Made by a program: the position numbers and the translations under genes
DNA from: Planctomycetota bacterium
GTDB taxonomy: Bacteria; Planctomycetota; Brocadiia; JAJRTI01
DNA: 10,707 bases
NCBI GenBank assembly: GCA_024278415.1
Contig: JAJRTI010000318.1
Span: forward strand, 1 to 10,707
Reading direction: 5' to 3'
Notes under the pieces: generated by a model
The model's input: the letters and a program-made list of their open reading frames with translations, nothing else
Databases searched by the model: none
What the model was told of the DNA's origin: nothing
Shown here: piece after piece, positions 6,697 to 10,707 of the stretch
How the letters are laid out: each line of letters opens with the position of its first letter
Numbering within the stretch: the stretch's first letter is position 1

Positions 6697-8232
6697 CTAC
6701 TGGGCGCCGGAAACACCGTCGGCCATGCGGAGCGCATAGAGCGCCGCGTTCCGGGCAGCAAGGCGCAGGCGGACCTTCTGCCCCACGAAGCCGCTCAAAT
6801 CGGCCTTGCCCTTCCAGCGCAGCGGCAGATCGAGTCCGTCTTCACGGATGGGCTCGCAGTCGTTTTTGGTGAAGCCGGGGACGGGCCGGCCATCGCCATG
6901 CACGAGGGCCGCGCGCACCTGGCCTTGGGCCGCGTCCGCGTTCAGGAGCAGGCAAGGCCTTTCGAGGACGAACGGCCGGGTGAGGAGTTCGCCTTCGTCG
7001 TCGCCGGCGTGGTACCCAACCAGTCGGCCCCGCTTGATGATACCCAGCCCGAGACGCATCTTGATCGTCTTGTCGTCGGTCATCATCTTGTATCCATGGC
7101 TCATGTTGAATGCGCCATAGTAGAAGTAAAGGTCATCGCCCATGCGGACGGGCGTGCCGGTCGGCAGGAAGCTGATGAGCCCGCTGTCCCAGTGGCCGAA
7201 CTCGGGGTTGGAGTCGATGAGCGGCGTATCGAGCGGCTCGCGGCTCCAGTGGATGCCGTCGAAGCTATGCAGCAGGCGCACGTCCATCCAGCCTGGCACG
7301 TCCCGCGTCTCGTCGAGCAATTGCGCGAACCCGAGATAGAAATCCTGATACTGCGTCACGGTCATGCTGTAGAACTGCTTGTCCCGCCCGCGGGCCTTGG
7401 CCCGCTTGTCGGGAGTGCTTTGGGAGCGCACGGCCGGCGCGTCGCGGCCGTCGGTGTCGAGCACGCAGCGCGCGGAACTCCAGTCCCAGTGCACCAGATC
7501 GTCGCTCTCGATCCTGGCCACGAGCCGGTTGGCCCGGGCCGGGCCGGCGTGGATGTTGGGATGCGGGCGATGATAGAGGGCGTATCGCCCGATCCTCGGG
7601 TCGAAGAGGAAGTTGTTGAACGTGTCCGAGCCGGCCGGCCGGAAGCAAGGGTTCTCGGGGTACGCGGTCCAGCGAAGGCCGTCGTCGGAGTAGGCGAACG
7701 ACCCATCGTGGAAGAGCGCGGTGAACCGGCCGCGGGTCCGCGGGGCCGGGGCCAGCTCGCGATCGATGACGCTGAAGTTCCACATGCCCTCCTGGCCGCT
7801 CACCTTGCGGCCCGCCGCGTCCACGTCATGCGCGGTGAAGATGACGTTGTTCGCTTTGCTGCCGTCGAACTCCTTGAGTCCGAGGTTGGGCAGCGTCCAA
7901 TGGATTCCGTCCGTCGACTCCGCATACCGAAGCGCGTACTCGCGGGCAGAGCCCTTGTGCCCGGGAATCTTGCGCCGGGTGACGTACCACATGCGCAGTT
8001 TGCCGTCCTTGGCCTTCAGCACGGTCTGTGCGGAGTGGCAGTCGGCGATGATGGGGTTGCCGGAGTACTTCGTGACCGGTGTGACACGACGTTCGAGGAA
8101 GTGCGTGTCTTCGATCGCGCGCGTGTCGATGAACTCGATGGCTGTGCGCTTGGGCAGGCCGGGAGCCGCGCCGGCATGGGCGGCCAGTATGCCGGCAAGG
8201 GCTGCGAACAAAGCGAACGTCCAGGGCGTCAT
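6697..8232 (-). CDS. Exported five-bladed beta-propeller glycosidase-like protein
   Basis: I place the start at the ATG at 8232 (511 residues), not the longer upstream extension: GAGGAG lies 7 bases before it, the promoter lies at 8280-8309, and the protein then begins with a signal peptide ([19 protein letters not shown]). Propeller-blade motifs recur: STDGIHW (106-112), SDDGLRW (182-188), SDDLVHW (243-249) and SFDGIHW (323-329), with YSGNPII near 56-62 and [15 protein letters not shown] (206-220), resembling the conserved Asp-Pro turn of GH32/GH43-clan enzymes. Residues about 410-505 form a C-terminal beta-sandwich ([44 protein letters not shown]). This architecture is common in planctomycete/verrucomicrobial proteins related to GH32/43/62/68. 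Catalytic carboxylates cannot be assigned with certainty, so activity is inferred. It is divergent from the SGNH hydrolase gene. Confidence 0.85.
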   Translation of the reverse strand: MTPWTFALFAALAGILAAHAGAAPGLPKRTAIEFIDTRAIEDTHFLERRVTPVTKYSGNPIIADCHSAQTVLKAKDGKLRMWYVTRRKIPGHKGSAREYALRYAESTDGIHWTLPNLGLKEFDGSKANNVIFTAHDVDAAGRKVSGQEGMWNFSVIDRELAPAPRTRGRFTALFHDGSFAYSDDGLRWTAYPENPCFRPAGSDTFNNFLFDPRIGRYALYHRPHPNIHAGPARANRLVARIESDDLVHWDWSSARCVLDTDGRDAPAVRSQSTPDKRAKARGRDKQFYSMTVTQYQDFYLGFAQLLDETRDVPGWMDVRLLHSFDGIHWSREPLDTPLIDSNPEFGHWDSGLISFLPTGTPVRMGDDLYFYYGAFNMSHGYKMMTDDKTIKMRLGLGIIKRGRLVGYHAGDDEGELLTRPFVLERPCLLLNADAAQGQVRAALVHGDGRPVPGFTKNDCEPIREDGLDLPLRWKGKADLSGFVGQKVRLRLAARNAALYALRMADGVSGAQ

Positions 8233-8279
8233 TGTTTCACTCCTCAACGAGGGGCGGAAGTGATGTTGGCCGTGCGGCG

Positions 8280-8309
8280 ACAGTAGCAAGGCCGCGCACG
8301 AAGTGTCAA
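8280..8309 (-). promoter_or_regulatory. Sigma-70 promoter for the propeller gene, with overlapping palindrome
   Basis: On the minus strand there is a consensus TTGACA (8304-8309), an 18-base spacer and TACTGT (8280-8285). GTGTC-AA-GACAC (8303-8314) is a palindrome that covers the -35 box and could be an operator. Confidence 0.6.
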
Positions 8310-8325
8310 GACACGCGTGCCGCCC

Positions 8326-8355
8326 TTGATCCCGCCCGCGGCCGCGGGATATACT
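8326..8355 (+). promoter_or_regulatory. Sigma-70 promoter for the SGNH hydrolase gene, with palindromic spacer
   Basis: TTGATC (8326-8331), an 18-base spacer and TATACT (8350-8355). A perfect 14-bp palindrome CCCGCGGCCGCGGG (8335-8348) fills the spacer, a position where a bound regulator would block polymerase. The leader is about 89 bases. The -35 boxes of the two divergent promoters are only 16 bases apart. Confidence 0.6.
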
Positions 8356-8450
8356 CGCGTGCCTCTGTGGCCCGCGCACAGAGACGGGCCGTGTCCCATG
8401 CTTCTCCTCTGCGCGCCCGTCCACCACCTGTTCGAGAAAGGCCTATCGCC

Positions 8451-9158
8451 ATGAGAATGCGCGCCATTGCAGCCTTGTTGATCGCGGCCATGATCGCGGC
8501 CTTGACCCTGAACGCTGACGCGGCTGACGCGAAGGTGAGAAGGACTCGGCGCAAGCGCCGGCCCAACCCCGCGCTCAAGCCCATCGAGCCGGTCGAGGGG
8601 CTGCCCAACGTGCTGCTCATCGGCGACTCGATCTCTATCGGCTATACCATACCGACGCGCGCGATCCTCAAGGGCAAGGCCAACGTCCACCGCATTCCCA
8701 CCAACGGCGGCGACACGCGGCGGGGCAAGCGGAGCATCGACAAGTGGCTCGGCGAGCGCAAGTGGGACGTGATCCACTTCAACTGGGGCCTGCACGACCT
8801 CAAACGGCTGGACGGCCAGAACGTGCAGGTGCCCATCGAGGAGTACGAGCAGAACCTGCGCGAGATCGTCGCGCGCCTGAAGCAGACCGGAGCCAAGCTC
8901 ATCTGGGCTAGCACCACTCCGCTCCAGGACGTGCCGCTCAAGCCGGTGCGGCTGGATTCGGACGCGGTGAAGTACAACGCTGTGGCCAAGCGGATCATGG
9001 ATGAGAACGGCGTGGCCATCAACGACCTGTACGCATTCGCCATGCCGCAGCTCCTCGACATCCAGCGCAAGGCGAACTGCCACTTCTCTCCCCAAGGCTC
9101 GAACGCGCTCGCAGAACAAGTGGCCGCGGCGATCGAGAAGGCGTTGGCGCCGGAGTAG
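8451..9158 (+). CDS. Exported SGNH/GDSL-type hydrolase
   Basis: I use the ATG at 8451 (235 residues), with GAAAGG 9 bases upstream and behind the promoter at 8326-8355; the longer in-frame extension to 8232 would cross that promoter. Residues 1-25 are a signal peptide ([20 protein letters not shown]), followed by a basic, proline-rich linker ([12 protein letters not shown]). SGNH blocks: GDSIS with nucleophile Ser60, NGGDT with Gly (85-89), NWGLHD with Asn111, and CHFSPQGS with His211. The Asp normally three residues before that His is Ala208 here, so the enzyme may use a Ser-His pair or an Asp from elsewhere. Members of the family remove acyl groups from sugars or lipids; beside a lyase and propeller protein, a carbohydrate esterase is the reasonable inference. 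It shares its regulatory gap with the propeller gene. Confidence 0.88.
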   Translation: MRMRAIAALLIAAMIAALTLNADAADAKVRRTRRKRRPNPALKPIEPVEGLPNVLLIGDSISIGYTIPTRAILKGKANVHRIPTNGGDTRRGKRSIDKWLGERKWDVIHFNWGLHDLKRLDGQNVQVPIEEYEQNLREIVARLKQTGAKLIWASTTPLQDVPLKPVRLDSDAVKYNAVAKRIMDENGVAINDLYAFAMPQLLDIQRKANCHFSPQGSNALAEQVAAAIEKALAPE

Positions 9159-9252
9159 CGGTTGCCGTCGTTCGCCTAATCGTTCACGCCATCGACCACG
9201 TGAACAAACATGATCGGATCGCGGCCGGGCGAGCGGCCCACTCGGGCCGCGC

Positions 9253-9282
9253 TTGAAACGCCGGCCAATAGGGCGATATCAT
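9253..9282 (+). promoter_or_regulatory. Sigma-70 promoter for the dehydrogenase gene
   Basis: TTGAAA (9253-9258), an 18-base spacer and TATCAT (9277-9282). Transcription would start near 9289, giving a leader of about 59 bases. This suggests the dehydrogenase is not dependent on read-through from the SGNH gene. Confidence 0.55.
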
Positions 9283-9347
9283 CTCGCTGCGCCGGTTCCC
9301 ACGGACGGGAGTGGCGCTGCACCAGAGGAACGAACCCGGAGCTACCC

Positions 9348-10343
9348 ATGCGCGCAGTACAGATGCTTGGCGGCAGCAAGCTGATCGTGAAGGACTACCC
9401 CGACCCCAAGCCTCAGCCGGGCGAGGTGCTTGTCGAGATCAAGGCGTCGGGGCTTTGCGGGAGCGAGTTGAAGAGGTTCAAGAAAGAGGGCCTCGTGCAA
9501 GACATGAACGGCGGCCACGAGTCCGCGGGCGTCGTCGTCGAGGCCAACGACTGCAAGCACATCAAGCCGGGCGACCGCGTCGGCATCCACGCGGTGCGCG
9601 GGTGCGGCGAGTGCGAATGGTGCGTGAAGGGCATGTACACGTACTGCGACCACAAGCTCCCGGTGAGCGGCGGCACGCACGCCGAGTTGTTCACCGCGCC
9701 GGAGCACGTGTGCGCGAAGCTGCCCGAGGACGTATCGTTCGACGTGGGCATGTTGCTGTCGGGCGACGGCCTGGGCGTGCCGTTCCACGCCAACAAGCGC
9801 CTCCAGACTCGCGGCGGCGACACGGCGTGCGTCGTGGGGCTGGGGCCCATCGGCCTGGGCAACGTGCTCGTGCAGGCGTTCATGGGAGCGGAGGTCATCG
9901 CGGTCGACCTCAACCCCTACCGCATCGACTACGCCAAGAAGCTGGGCGCGGCGCACGGGGTGAACGCGAGCGAAGCCGACCCCTTCGAGGTCGTGAAGGA
10001 TCTGACCCACGGCCGGCTCGCGGACATTTGCATCGAGGCCGTGGGCTGCCCGGACACGCTCAAGCTCGCGCTCAGGTGTGTGGGCAAGGCCGGCACGGTC
10101 ATGGCCTGCGGCGAGCAGGGCGACGTGCCGGTGAACGTGAGCAGCGACCTCATCCGCCGGGACATCGCGCTACTGGGGAGCTGGTTCTACCACTTCTGCG
10201 AGTTCGGCGAGATGCTCCAGCTTTACCATCGCGGCCTGCGCGTGGCCGACCTCATCTCCCACCGCTACCCCCTCGCGCGCGCGGCGGAGGCGTTCGACGA
10301 GTTCGCGGCAGGGCGCGCCGCGAAGGTGGTCCTCGAACCGTAG
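9348..10343 (+). CDS. Zinc-dependent medium-chain alcohol/polyol dehydrogenase
   Basis: ATG at 9348, with GGAG 6 bases upstream, gives 331 residues, a usual length. The GroES-like catalytic domain carries the zinc ligands Cys37 (GLCGSE) and His57-Glu58 (GGHESAG). The structural zinc site is complete: Cys86, Cys89, Cys92 and Cys100 in GCGECEWCVKGMYTYC. Asp140 in LLSGDGLG sits about where the third catalytic ligand is expected. The Rossmann motif GLGPIG (164-169) is followed by Asp187 in VIAVDLNP, which favours NAD over NADP. It is cytoplasmic, with no signal peptide. The closest general types are sorbitol/threonine/inositol-derivative dehydrogenases; the substrate cannot be read from sequence. 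In this context it may oxidise a sugar or polyol released by the exported enzymes, which is inference. Confidence 0.92.
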   Translation: MRAVQMLGGSKLIVKDYPDPKPQPGEVLVEIKASGLCGSELKRFKKEGLVQDMNGGHESAGVVVEANDCKHIKPGDRVGIHAVRGCGECEWCVKGMYTYCDHKLPVSGGTHAELFTAPEHVCAKLPEDVSFDVGMLLSGDGLGVPFHANKRLQTRGGDTACVVGLGPIGLGNVLVQAFMGAEVIAVDLNPYRIDYAKKLGAAHGVNASEADPFEVVKDLTHGRLADICIEAVGCPDTLKLALRCVGKAGTVMACGEQGDVPVNVSSDLIRRDIALLGSWFYHFCEFGEMLQLYHRGLRVADLISHRYPLARAAEAFDEFAAGRAAKVVLEP

Positions 10344-10380
10344 GCCGAGCGGCAGCGCCTCGTGTCATGTCACGCCGCTC

Positions 10381-10458
10381 GTAGTGGCGACCGTAAGGGC
10401 GCCCTCTGCTCCGATGGCGAATTGTCGCACGGACGGAAGGCCCTCACGGGCCTACTAC
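10381..10458 (+). repeat. REP-like inverted doublet (BIME-type), copy B
   Basis: GTAG (10381-10384), hairpin GGCGACC-GTAA-GGGCGCC (10386-10403), a 35-base spacer, hairpin GGCCC-TCAC-GGGCC (10439-10452), then CTAC (10455-10458). Read on the minus strand, the second hairpin is GTAG-led with loop GTGA. Length is 78 bp, equal to copy A. It starts 38 bp after the dehydrogenase stop, in the same orientation to that gene as copy A has to the 2759 gene. The similarity to copy A continues to about 10495. Confidence 0.85.
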
Positions 10459-10525
10459 AAGCGTGGCGCAGTCCAGCGGCAATCCCCTCTGCCTCACGCA
10501 TGAAGTGTGGCCGCGGCTCCCACGG

Positions 10526-10549
10526 CAGGGCGACCCCGGGAGCGCCCTG
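10526..10549. repeat. Hairpin in the linker of the tandem unit
   Basis: CAGGGCG (10526-10532) pairs with CGCCCTG (10543-10549), with CCCGGG inside the loop. It lies just before the next GTAG and marks the end of each 172-bp unit. Confidence 0.5.
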
Positions 10550-10552
10550 CTT

Positions 10553-10630
10553 GTAGTGGCGACCGTAAGGGCGCCCTCTGCTCCGATGGCGAATTGTCGC
10601 ACGGACGGAAGGCCCTCACGGGCCTACTAC
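10553..10630 (+). repeat. REP-like inverted doublet (BIME-type), copy C
   Basis: It is identical to copy B by eye across its 78 bp, 172 bp further on. It is preceded by CTT rather than CTC. Confidence 0.85.
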
Positions 10631-10707
10631 AAGCGCGGCGCAGTCCAGCGGCAATCCCCTCTGCCTCACGCATGAAGTGTGGCCGCGGCTCCCACGGCAG
10701 GGCGACC

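Larger units (their letters stand above)
10381..10707 (+). repeat. Tandem repeat with 172-bp period, two units seen, continuing past the window
   Basis: 10381-10552 recurs as 10553-10707, where the window cuts the second unit. I see a single substitution between the units (T/C in the AAGCG-GGCG stretch just after the doublet). Each unit holds one REP doublet plus about 94 bp of linker. Near-identity means recent amplification or homogenisation. No credible gene lies in it; short frames here translate the repeat. Confidence 0.9.

Noticed and set aside
6307..8286. Long plus-strand open frame opposite the propeller gene
   Set aside because: Same antisense effect; the minus strand carries the signal peptide, RBS, promoter and repeated propeller motifs.
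8233..8427. N-terminal extension of the propeller protein to 8427
   Set aside because: The extension crosses both divergent promoters and puts the signal peptide inside the protein; the ATG at 8232 has a strong RBS.
9225..9252. Possible terminator between the SGNH and dehydrogenase genes (GCGGCC/GGCCGC)
   Set aside because: The stem needs a bulge or a large loop and no T run follows.
9176..9379. Minus-strand frame ending in DPIMFVHVVDGVND
   Set aside because: Most of it overlaps the dehydrogenase promoter and start; too short and unsupported.
10381..10707. CRISPR array or retron non-coding RNA
   Set aside because: The units are 172 bp and near-identical throughout, with no short repeat/variable spacer pattern and no reverse transcriptase gene nearby.

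Overview
This is a GC-rich stretch of bacterial chromosome. It carries secreted polysaccharide-degrading proteins, a propeller glycosidase-like protein and an SGNH hydrolase, with a damaged, repeat-containing zone at the left and repeats at the right edge. Gene content (heparinase II/III-type lyase with a C-terminal jelly-roll domain, 'S-x-D-G-x-x-W' propeller protein, exported proteins of unknown function, no SusC/SusD pair) suggests a member of the Planctomycetota/Verrucomicrobiota/Lentisphaerota/Hydrogenedentota type. That placement is inference; there is no rRNA or marker gene to fix it.

Layout. (1) 1-2700 is a zone of gene decay: a partial exported-protein gene on the minus strand (1-652); a plus-strand gene of the AlbA_2 / RecG-like GHKL family that has lost its middle and changed frame (951-2032); a second, truncated and frameshifted copy of the first gene (2018-2579); and an inverted pair of REP-like palindromes (2615-2692) directly beside the truncation point. 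(2) 2759-6328 is a minus-strand unit: a heparinase II/III-family lyase split by one in-frame TAA (6328-3953), followed 37 bp later by an exported protein of unknown function (3916-2759). (3) 6697-8232 (minus) is an exported five-bladed-propeller protein, and 8451-9158 (plus) is an exported SGNH hydrolase. They are divergent and share a 218-bp promoter region in which both promoters can be read, each with a palindrome. (4) 9348-10343 (plus) is a zinc- and NAD-dependent medium-chain dehydrogenase with its own promoter. (5) 10381-10707 is a tandem repeat with a 172-bp period, each unit holding the same REP doublet seen at 2615-2692, and it runs off the window.

Functionally, the lyase (if a functional version exists), the propeller protein and the SGNH esterase would act outside the cytoplasm on an acidic or acylated polysaccharide, and the dehydrogenase could oxidise a released sugar or polyol inside the cell. 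The most notable non-coding signal is the repeat family. Each doublet is two hairpins in opposite orientation, each starting with GTAG and each with a GNRA-type tetraloop on its own strand, which is the layout of REP/BIME elements mobilised by REP-associated tyrosine transposases (RAYT). Both loci where it occurs lie just 3' of a gene's stop codon, in the same orientation relative to that gene. Promoters are readable as TTGnnn-(17-18 bp)-TAnnnT ahead of several genes. No tRNA, rRNA, CRISPR array or convincing U-tract terminator was seen.
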